Part shown: piece after piece, positions 1 to 5,799 of the stretch
Layout: every line of letters begins with the position of its first letter
Numbering within the stretch: the stretch's first letter is position 1
From: Helicobacteraceae bacterium
GTDB lineage: Bacteria; Campylobacterota; Campylobacteria; Campylobacterales; SZUA-545
Length of the DNA stretch: 6,096 bases
Reading direction: 5' to 3'
Assembly: GCA_003250175.1 (NCBI GenBank)
Contig: QKHD01000247.1
Coordinates: forward strand, 1 to 6,096
Position numbers and translations under genes: made by a program
The notes under the pieces: model-generated
Told to the model about the DNA's origin: nothing
Databases searched by the model: none
What the model saw: only the letters and a program-made list of their open reading frames with translations

Positions 1-765
1 GTGCGCATCAAAGAGTACGGCTCCGCCGAGACCCTGGCCCGCTACCACCGTATCCGGGCCATCACCCTGGAGGCCAACCTGGCGGAAGGCTACCGCCTGG
101 GCGATGCCCTGAACTATCTCGATGCGCTGGTAAAAGAGAGCCTTCCCGATACGGCGGTGGTGGACTACAAGGGCCAGAGCCGCGACTTCCGCGACTCCGG
201 AAGCTCCATCATGTTTGTTTTTTTGCTGGGGATTGTGGTGGTCTTTTTGGTGCTGGCGGCGCAGTTTGAAAGCTATATCCACCCCTTTATCATCATGCTC
301 ACCGTACCGCTGGCCATGGGCGGGGGGATCGTAGGACTCTATCTGTTTGATGCGTCGCTGAATATCTACTCGCAGATCGCGCTCATTATTCTGGTCGGTC
401 TGTCGGCAAAAAACGGGATTTTGATCGTGGAGTTTGCCAACCAGCTGCGTGACCGGGGCGAGGCCTTTGACCGGGCGCTGATCGACGCGTCACGGGTGCG
501 TTTCCGACCCATCGTCATGACGGGGCTTACCACCGTGGCAGGGGCGATTCCGCTCATTCTCTCCCATGGGGCGGGTTCGGAAACACGGATCGTTATCGGG
601 ATCGTGGTGCTGACCGGGGTTTTGGCGGCCACCTTCTTTACCCTCTTTGTCGTCCCCGTGGCCTATTCGCTGCTGGCGCGCCACACCGGATCACCGGGTG
701 ACGTGGCCAAGCGCCTGGAGCGGGAGTCGGAAAAATCTCCCCTGACGGCTCCCCTGGAAGGGTAG
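1..765 (+). CDS. RND efflux pump inner-membrane subunit (AcrB/HAE1 type), C-terminal fragment
   Basis: This is the last 254 residues of a proton-driven RND transporter, the inner-membrane pump of a tripartite efflux system. The 5' part lies outside the window. The GTG at base 1 is probably an internal valine, because the first residues already match the porter domain just before the RYxxxRAITLEAN stretch. Porter/docking sequence fills about residues 1-65. Hydrophobic segments follow at about 70-88, 93-116, 123-145, 168-188 and 196-226, corresponding to the last five helices of an RND pump. The motif SAKNGILIVEFA contains K137, matching the AcrB proton-relay lysine K940. RFRPIVMT supplies R167 and T174, matching R971 and T978. 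The proton-relay residues in this half are therefore intact. The charged tail after about residue 227 is cytoplasmic. HAE1-type multidrug or solvent efflux is favoured over the heavy-metal (CusA) type, but the substrate cannot be told. Its stop codon is one base from that of the convergent response regulator gene. Confidence 0.93.
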   Translation: MRIKEYGSAETLARYHRIRAITLEANLAEGYRLGDALNYLDALVKESLPDTAVVDYKGQSRDFRDSGSSIMFVFLLGIVVVFLVLAAQFESYIHPFIIMLTVPLAMGGGIVGLYLFDASLNIYSQIALIILVGLSAKNGILIVEFANQLRDRGEAFDRALIDASRVRFRPIVMTGLTTVAGAIPLILSHGAGSETRIVIGIVVLTGVLAATFFTLFVVPVAYSLLARHTGSPGDVAKRLERESEKSPLTAPLEG

Positions 766-766
766 G

Positions 767-1147
767 TTACTTTTCCGGAAGGCAGACCGTCTGCAAGAGG
801 GTGTCTACCAGTTTTTTACGGATAACGGGTTTGATGATAACCGCATCGGCCCGTCTTGCTTTTATCGCTTCGTCTTCAAAGGCGGTGACGATGATCACCG
901 TCTTGCTTTCACACCAGTTTTTAATCTCATCGAGCAGTTTCAGACCATTCATAATCGGCATCTCAATGTCAGTGATGACCACATCGGGATTGTGTATTTT
1001 TGCCATATCAAAGGCCTCTTTGCCGTTTGCGGCGGTATAGACCCGGCCGACGATTTTTTCCAGCATGCGTCTGAAAGCCTGGACGATATCGGGATCGTCA
1101 TCCACCATGAGGACGGAAATCTTGTTGAGGCAGTCGTCATTGATCAT
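767..1147 (-). CDS. Single-domain (CheY-like) response regulator receiver protein
   Basis: This is a 126-residue cytoplasmic phospho-receiver with no output domain. All conserved receiver positions are visible: the acidic pair D16-D17 in VDDDPD, the phosphoacceptor D60 in VVITDIEMP, the switch threonine T88 in IIVTAF, and the lysine K106 in IIKPV. The length matches a bare receiver. The ATG at 1145-1147 is supported by AAGGA (1154-1158, minus strand) six bases upstream. The first 11 bases overlap the 3' end of the helical-sensor kinase gene, so the two are probably translationally coupled, and that kinase is the obvious phosphodonor. The heme kinase of the same unit may be a second donor, because no other regulator gene is nearby. 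With no DNA-binding or enzymatic domain, it must act by protein contact, as a phosphorelay intermediate, or as a phosphate sink. Which of these applies cannot be read from the sequence. Confidence 0.93.
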   Translation of the reverse strand: MINDDCLNKISVLMVDDDPDIVQAFRRMLEKIVGRVYTAANGKEAFDMAKIHNPDVVITDIEMPIMNGLKLLDEIKNWCESKTVIIVTAFEDEAIKARRADAVIIKPVIRKKLVDTLLQTVCLPEK

Positions 1148-2984
1148 TGGGAATCCTTATGGTAAATCGGGTGGCTTCGTGAAGGTGGTCGACGAGAATC
1201 ACGCCGCCGAGGTTGGCCTCGACAATGCGTTTGACATAGTACAGACCCATCCCCTTTTGGGAGGATTTAAAGCCCGTAGTCTGGTAGGGGTCGAAGATCA
1301 GCTCTCTGATCTCCGGATCGATGCCCCCCGCGTTGTCTTCGATAATCAGATCGATCCACTCCGCATCTTGGCGGAAGCCCAGCTGGATCAGAGGTTTTTT
1401 GGTGCCGTGTTCGATAAAGGCCTCCAGGGCGTTTTTGATCAGGGAGACATAGGTATCGAAGAAATACTGGCGGTAGTGGTAGAGGGTGACGGTTTCGATC
1501 CCGTGGCGCTCAAACCGCACGCCGCTGCGGGAGACGAGCATGCTGAGCAGTTCGATACTTTGATCTGCCACCGTGCCTAAGGAGAAACTCTCCTTATCGC
1601 TGTTGGGGTGCTGATGGAGCTTGGTAAACTGGGTGATAATGTCCGACAGGCTGACCGTCTTGGCCACGATGGTGTCGACGATTGCGCTGATCGCCTCCGG
1701 ATCGGCCTGATCAAACTCCACCACGTCGTTGATATTCTGGGCTTCGATGGCGATGACGTTGAGGGGCTGACGCCACTGGTGGGCGATGTTGACCAGCAGG
1801 TCGGAGACGGAGCGTTCCCGCATCTGGCGGAAGATGATTTCATCCTGCTTTTTCACCCGCGTAACCGCTTCGCTGACCATGGCTTCGAGTTTCTCGTTAA
1901 TATTCTGCAGCTCCCGGTCGCGCAGGCGCAGCTGGGCGTTGAGCTGGTTGAAAGCGACGGCAGCACGGCTTAGTTTGCCCAGCTCGTCGTTATTGTGATA
2001 GTCGGGAACGGTGACATCGCCCTCTCCGGAGGTGATCCGGTTAAAGGCGTCGGTCAGGGCATCGATGGGTTCGGTAATGCTGCGGGAGACCCGGATAATC
2101 AGCAGCCAGCCAAGCAGGATAATTAGCGTTCCCACCACCAGCAGGTTGGTTGTCAGATGGCTGCTGGTATCGACGATCTTGGTTTCCGCCTGCTGACGCT
2201 GGGCATCGATGCGGTGCCCCAGCTCCTTGGAGAGGTAGAGCACCTCCGAGGCTTCCGCCGCCATAACGACATTGGTTAAAAAGAGCATGTTGCGGTTGAG
2301 CTGGAGCAGACGGCTAAGATCGGCATGGTGGGCGGTTAGCACCTCACGCAGGTGACGGAGTTTGGTATCGGTGCTTTTTTTCTGCAGCCGGGCAATGGCA
2401 TAGTCCAGTTCGGCCTGGTGCTTGCGTGCGGCAACGAGGTAGGGGGTGTCCAGGGTGTTGAGGAAATAATAGAAGTTCAGCTCGCTTCGGCCAAAACTCT
2501 CCGAGAGTGCCACGGGCATGTTCCGCATCAGATCCTGGATTTCGGAGGACTTCTCCGGAATAATCGTGTGGTAGAGCCGACGCTGCTCTTTCACATCCGG
2601 AACCGCCTCCAAAAAGGCCTGATAGTATTTATCCAGGTGGAGCGTGATCCGGTCGATCTCTTCCGGATGGGTACTGTCACTACGGCGGTTTTCCAAAAGG
2701 GTCGTCATCTGGCGGTAGAGGCGCTCGACCTCCGGAGGAATGTCATCCTTTTGGGTGTGGATGTAGTCCCTGACCAGTTTTTGCATGATGTGCACCCACT
2801 TGCCCAGTTTCAGCTCCTGGGCCGATTTCTGGTTGAGGGTGACAAACTGCTCAAAAGCCTCCTGGGTGAGGCTGACATTGCGGTAGGCGATGAAGATAAT
2901 CAACAAGGTCAGCAGCACCCCGATGGCAAAACCGATGGCGATACGTCCCTTGAGACGGGTACGTTCCAGCAGGCGTTCGATCAT
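1137..2984 (-). CDS. Membrane sensor histidine kinase with large helical periplasmic sensor and HAMP domain
   Basis: This is a 615-residue inner-membrane histidine kinase. I chose the ATG at 2982-2984 because it forms an ATGA overlap with the stop of the binding-protein gene. An in-frame ATG at 3020 would add 12 residues, overlap that gene by 40 bases and has no visible ribosome binding site. Residues below are numbered from the chosen start. Transmembrane helix 1 is at about 12-34 and helix 2 at about 280-298. Between them lie about 245 periplasmic residues that are charged, lack cysteine and look helical, resembling TorS-like or HBM-type helical bundles. A HAMP domain (about 299-352, with SRSITEPID and DELGKL) and a coiled coil (about 353-395) follow. 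The phosphoacceptor is H402 in AHQWRQPLN. The ATPase domain shows the N-box N518 (LIKNALEAF), the G1 box D550 (EDNAGGID), FDPYQTT, and the G2 motif KGMGLYYVKRIVE. All catalytic motifs are intact. The ligand is unknown. The neighbouring binding protein is the best candidate for delivering the signal. Confidence 0.93.
   Translation of the reverse strand: MIERLLERTRLKGRIAIGFAIGVLLTLLIIFIAYRNVSLTQEAFEQFVTLNQKSAQELKLGKWVHIMQKLVRDYIHTQKDDIPPEVERLYRQMTTLLENRRSDSTHPEEIDRITLHLDKYYQAFLEAVPDVKEQRRLYHTIIPEKSSEIQDLMRNMPVALSESFGRSELNFYYFLNTLDTPYLVAARKHQAELDYAIARLQKKSTDTKLRHLREVLTAHHADLSRLLQLNRNMLFLTNVVMAAEASEVLYLSKELGHRIDAQRQQAETKIVDTSSHLTTNLLVVGTLIILLGWLLIIRVSRSITEPIDALTDAFNRITSGEGDVTVPDYHNNDELGKLSRAAVAFNQLNAQLRLRDRELQNINEKLEAMVSEAVTRVKKQDEIIFRQMRERSVSDLLVNIAHQWRQPLNVIAIEAQNINDVVEFDQADPEAISAIVDTIVAKTVSLSDIITQFTKLHQHPNSDKESFSLGTVADQSIELLSMLVSRSGVRFERHGIETVTLYHYRQYFFDTYVSLIKNALEAFIEHGTKKPLIQLGFRQDAEWIDLIIEDNAGGIDPEIRELIFDPYQTTGFKSSQKGMGLYYVKRIVEANLGGVILVDHLHEATRFTIRIPNDQ
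1154..1158 (-). promoter_or_regulatory. Ribosome binding site of the receiver gene, inside the preceding kinase gene
   Basis: AAGGA on the minus strand, six bases before the ATG at 1145-1147 and within the last codons of the helical-sensor kinase (coding for its terminal RIPNDQ). It supports the 11-base gene overlap as genuine. Confidence 0.55.
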
Positions 2985-4267
2985 AGTTCGCTCGATTCGG
3001 TGGAGAGAAAGTCGTTCCATTTCAAAAGGGAGTATTCGTACTGGTCGATGACCGTATTCCAGACAGCGATATTTTCAAACCGTTTGATATAGGAGCCGCC
3101 GGTACGTATCTCGCCCTCTCTGACACTTATACGGCCGTCGGGACCCAGCAGGGGTCTGGTGGCGGGCTTGCCTTCGTACCAGTAGCCCCACTCGTCTTTT
3201 TCCATAAATGCGCGGGAACGCTCCGGATTGGCGATGTAGTAGCCCTGTCGGGCGATAAAGGCACCAGGCCATCCGGAGAGCCACCAATTCATAAAGGCGT
3301 AGGCCGCCTCTTTGCGTTCGCCCTGGGACTCCCTGGAGAGGCACATGACCCCGTGCCAGGCGCGGTAGCCCTCTTTTGGTGCGGCGTAGATGCAGGGGAT
3401 GCCCGCACTGTTGACCATGGAGACGCCGGGGGAGAACATGCTCTGCACCGTAACCTCGCCCCGGATCATCATTTCCGCGGACTCCGGTACCGAGGTCCAC
3501 ACCCCGCGGAAATGGCCCCGGCGCCGATAGTCGACCAGAATGGCAAAGAGTTCATCCAGCTCGCTGCGGGTGGGGTTGCCGATATCCTTAAACTGCATCA
3601 GTCCCTTGCCCGTGACGGCCAGGATCAGGTCAAAGAGCCCGATGGTCGGTTCGTTGACGATGGCGACTTTACCGTGGTTGGTTTCGTCCAGCAGCCAGCT
3701 CCAGCTCTCCGTTTCATAGGGAGTGCCCTTGGGGATGACGGCGGCGTTGTAGCCGTAGGAGTCGACGTTGTGCACGTAGGGTAGAAAGCTGATCTGGCCG
3801 CTCGCTTTTCCGGAGAGGGTATTGTCCGGCTGGACATAGAGCAGGTTGTGGGGGACGTTGCCCGCCCCGATTCGGGCATTTGGGGAAATACGGCCCTTTT
3901 TGGTCAGGTCGTTGATCTCGTTCCAGTAGGTGAGGCGGTTGATCTCGATGGGTTGAATGGCGTTGGCATTCCAGAGGACGTTGATACTGTTGGACCACTG
4001 TTCGTAAAGATCGAAGGAGCCGGGGTTCGTGCTGGCGCGGTGGATCACCTCCGCGCTGCCGCCGGGATAAAACTCGATCCCGATACCCAGGTCACGCTCC
4101 GCCTGTCGGCGGATCGCTTCTTGGAGGGTGACGTGGGTACCCACGACTTTGATGGTCGGTTTGCGGTCTCTGGCAGAGATGATATTGGGAAAAGCCAAAG
4201 CGGTGGCGGCACCGATGCCCAGGCTGCCCGCCCCTTTTAAAAAGTCCCGTCGGTCCAGTGGATTCAT
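2981..4267 (-). CDS. Tat-exported PotD-like periplasmic solute-binding protein (orphan, no ABC permease)
   Basis: This is a 428-residue extracellular solute-binding protein of the PotD/family-1 type. The start at 4265-4267 is chosen because the protein then opens with a twin-arginine signal (RRDFLKG, R6-R7) followed by a hydrophobic stretch to about residue 30. GAGGAG lies 4 bases upstream. A longer frame reaching 4366 would place 33 non-signal-like residues before it and run through the kinase gene. Export folded through Tat to the periplasm is expected. PotD-like features are DSYGYNAAVIPKG (169-181), the SWSWLLDE/HGKVAIVNEPT region (188-208), and a C-terminal closing region rich in W and Y (WWLSGWPGAFIARQGYY at 328-344, NPERSRAFM, EWGYWYEGKP). 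Such proteins normally deliver polyamines, sugars or other small solutes to an ABC importer. No permease or ATPase gene is here, and the gene lies between two histidine kinases, overlapping the second by 4 bases. A role as a periplasmic co-sensor is therefore likely, with the transport partner encoded elsewhere as the alternative. The ligand is unknown. Confidence 0.88.
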   Translation of the reverse strand: MNPLDRRDFLKGAGSLGIGAATALAFPNIISARDRKPTIKVVGTHVTLQEAIRRQAERDLGIGIEFYPGGSAEVIHRASTNPGSFDLYEQWSNSINVLWNANAIQPIEINRLTYWNEINDLTKKGRISPNARIGAGNVPHNLLYVQPDNTLSGKASGQISFLPYVHNVDSYGYNAAVIPKGTPYETESWSWLLDETNHGKVAIVNEPTIGLFDLILAVTGKGLMQFKDIGNPTRSELDELFAILVDYRRRGHFRGVWTSVPESAEMMIRGEVTVQSMFSPGVSMVNSAGIPCIYAAPKEGYRAWHGVMCLSRESQGERKEAAYAFMNWWLSGWPGAFIARQGYYIANPERSRAFMEKDEWGYWYEGKPATRPLLGPDGRISVREGEIRTGGSYIKRFENIAVWNTVIDQYEYSLLKWNDFLSTESSEL

Positions 4268-4268
4268 C

Positions 4269-5717
4269 TTACTCCTCGTTTGGCATATTGCGGGGCAGGG
4301 TAAGGGTAAAGCAGGCACCGCCGTTTTCATTGGTGACGCCCATACTTCCCTCAAAGCTCTTTTCAACGATCATCCGGCTCATGTAGAGTCCGATTCCCGT
4401 ACCCTGTTCGCCCTTGGTGGTGAAGTAGGGGGTAAAGAGTTTTTCCATGTGCTCCGGAGCGATTCCGCCGCCGTTGTCGCAGACCCGCAAAAAGGCATCT
4501 TTGCCTGCATAGCCGGTGGTGATATGGATTTTGCGGTTGTCGTACTCGTTGTTGTGCAGCAGAGCGTCTTTGGCATTGTTGATGAGGTTGATGATGACCT
4601 GCTGCAGTTCGTTGCGGTTGCCGTAGATCTCCGGATTTTCACCGTCCAGCTCGATGCGGATATCGTGAACCTTCATTTGGGTGCTGAGAATCTTCAGGCC
4701 GTTGGTGACGGCTTCGTGCAGATGGAAATACTGACGGTCTTTGTCAGGACGGAAGAAGTTTCTAAAGTCGTCGATGGTGTCGGAGAGGTAGACGATTTCG
4801 GTCATGAGGGTGTTGATGTGGCGCTCTAGCACCTCGTTGCTCACAGCGCCCTCATCCAGGTCGGCTTCGACTTCTTGGGTGGAGAGGGCCATGATATTAA
4901 GAGGCTGCTTCATTTGGTGGGTGATGGCCCCGATCATTTCGCCCATGGCCGCCTGCTTGGACTGCTCGAAGATCAGCTGCTGCTGTTTAAGCTCATGCAG
5001 GCGGTTGGACTCGATTTTCCGGTAGACAAAATACATGATAACCAGAATGGTCACCATCGCCGTGGTAAAGGCGATGACCTTCAGCCACACCATGGTACGA
5101 ACCTGGTGGTAGTAGTGGTCCATGGGGATGCTGACACTGATCCCGCCCCGGAGATCGCCCAGCTTATAGCCCTGGTGGGCGTGGCACTTCAGACAATCTT
5201 CTTCCACGTAAAAGGGTTGGAGATAGCGCAGCTTTTCCCCGTTACCTTCGTCGATAAATTCGAAAAATTCATCTCCTCCCTGGGCCTCGATGGCTTTTAA
5301 AGCTTTGGTTTCCCAGGCATCCGGAGCGTTGATTGGATTAAGGGGTTTGAGGCTGGTGATCTTGCTTCTGGCCCCGTAGAGGCCGATGTTTTCCTCCATG
5401 ATCTGGCGCAGCATGTAGGCGGGGTTCATCAGGGTCAGGGTCTTGTTGCCCACCTTGATGTCGCGGTTGGGAATGTGGGAAAGGTAGGGGTTGGGCGGGG
5501 TGCGTTCGTCAACGGGCACATAGACCCCGCCGTGGGCGGCGGCCCACATGCGCAGGGATTTGTCTTTATTCAGGATCGACTGGGCGTGGGCATGGGCCAT
5601 GTGTCGGGCATGATCCAGGTCATACAGGGCGTTGTGAACAAACATGCCCAAGGTAGGGATAATGAGCAGAATACTCAGGAGGATCAGAATCTTGGCGGTG
5701 GAAAAATTTCGACCCAT
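4269..5717 (-). CDS. Sensor histidine kinase with periplasmic Tll0287-like (DUF3365) c-type heme domain
   Basis: This is a 482-residue inner-membrane histidine kinase. Helix 1 is at about 9-29 and helix 2 at about 208-231. The periplasmic part (about 30-207) matches the Tll0287-like/DUF3365 family: MNPAYMLRQIM (97-107), the signature SLKPLNPINAPDAWE (122-136), a heme-attachment motif C175-L-K-C178-H179, and GYKLGDLRGGISVSIPM (183-199). A covalently bound heme c is expected, making it a likely sensor of redox state or a small gas. A short coiled coil (about 232-258) leads directly to the dimerisation domain, with no HAMP or PAS. The phosphoacceptor is H267 in ITHQMKQPLN. The ATPase domain has N381 (NLINNAKDAL), D414 (DNGGGI), the F-box LFTPYFTTK and the G2 box GTGIGLY (439-445). 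AAGGAG (5724-5729) lies six bases before the ATG, supporting the start. It is the first gene of the unit, and its stop is one base from the start of the binding-protein gene. Confidence 0.93.
   Translation of the reverse strand: MGRNFSTAKILILLSILLIIPTLGMFVHNALYDLDHARHMAHAHAQSILNKDKSLRMWAAAHGGVYVPVDERTPPNPYLSHIPNRDIKVGNKTLTLMNPAYMLRQIMEENIGLYGARSKITSLKPLNPINAPDAWETKALKAIEAQGGDEFFEFIDEGNGEKLRYLQPFYVEEDCLKCHAHQGYKLGDLRGGISVSIPMDHYYHQVRTMVWLKVIAFTTAMVTILVIMYFVYRKIESNRLHELKQQQLIFEQSKQAAMGEMIGAITHQMKQPLNIMALSTQEVEADLDEGAVSNEVLERHINTLMTEIVYLSDTIDDFRNFFRPDKDRQYFHLHEAVTNGLKILSTQMKVHDIRIELDGENPEIYGNRNELQQVIINLINNAKDALLHNNEYDNRKIHITTGYAGKDAFLRVCDNGGGIAPEHMEKLFTPYFTTKGEQGTGIGLYMSRMIVEKSFEGSMGVTNENGGACFTLTLPRNMPNEE
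4272..4277 (-). promoter_or_regulatory. Ribosome binding site deciding the start of the binding-protein gene
   Basis: GAGGAG on the minus strand lies within the last codons of the heme kinase gene, four bases before the ATG at 4265-4267. Together with the twin-arginine signal that begins at that ATG, it decides against the longer in-frame start at 4366. Its position inside the upstream gene, with a 1-nt gap between stop and start, points to translational coupling. Confidence 0.6.
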
Positions 5718-5799
5718 CGGTCTCTCCTTGCGTTAAGCGAAACCTATTCTGCAGGCTTTGGATTATTCTAACGAATCTAAATATAAAATAAAGGAGGAT
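5718..5799 (-). promoter_or_regulatory. Putative promoter/leader region of the sensor-kinase unit
   Basis: This is the only real gap in the window and its right half is strongly AT-rich, unlike the flanking coding DNA. On the minus strand, candidate -10 hexamers are TAGAAT (5765-5770) and TATATT (5780-5785), with T-rich sequence upstream and no clear -35. Epsilonproteobacterial sigma-70 promoters often look like this. Either would give a leader of roughly 40-60 bases ending in the ribosome binding site at 5724-5729. A weak 6-bp stem (AAGCCT/AGGTTT, one G-U pair) occurs in the leader and has no T-run after it. No operator-like symmetric site stands out. Inferred from base composition only. Confidence 0.35.
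5724..5729 (-). promoter_or_regulatory. Ribosome binding site of the heme kinase gene
   Basis: AAGGAG on the minus strand, six bases before the ATG at 5715-5717. This near-consensus Shine-Dalgarno fixes the start of the first gene of the unit. It is the strongest translation signal among the four genes, fitting a leader gene that is not coupled to an upstream one. Confidence 0.7.

Noticed and set aside
731..756. Run of five T's on the minus strand plus an 8-bp direct repeat CTCCCCTG, as a possible terminator of the signalling unit
   Set aside because: The repeat is direct, not inverted, so no stable hairpin precedes the T-run. The bases are explained by RND coding sequence.
782..794. Inverted repeat GCAGAC-C-GTCTGC near the end of the receiver gene, as a possible terminator
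   Set aside because: It forms only a short stem, lies within coding sequence, and has no T-run on either strand.
2985..3020. Upstream ATG at 3020 as the start of the helical-sensor kinase
   Set aside because: It gives a 40-base overlap and no ribosome binding site. The ATG at 2984 forms a classic ATGA overlap and places the first membrane helix normally.
2352..3092. Long plus-strand open frame (246 codons) opposite the helical-sensor kinase
   Set aside because: It lies over intact kinase and binding-protein coding sequence and reads like a shadow frame. No domain features or ribosome binding site were seen.
4132..4145. Perfect 14-bp palindrome CGTGGGTACCCACG
   Set aside because: It sits inside the binding-protein coding sequence (codons for VGTH), and a palindrome of this length is not surprising by chance in 6 kb.
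4128..4829. Plus-strand open frame (233 codons) opposite the binding-protein and heme-kinase genes
   Set aside because: Its valine/aspartate-rich composition is the typical mirror of the coding strand, and it spans the junction of two well-supported genes.
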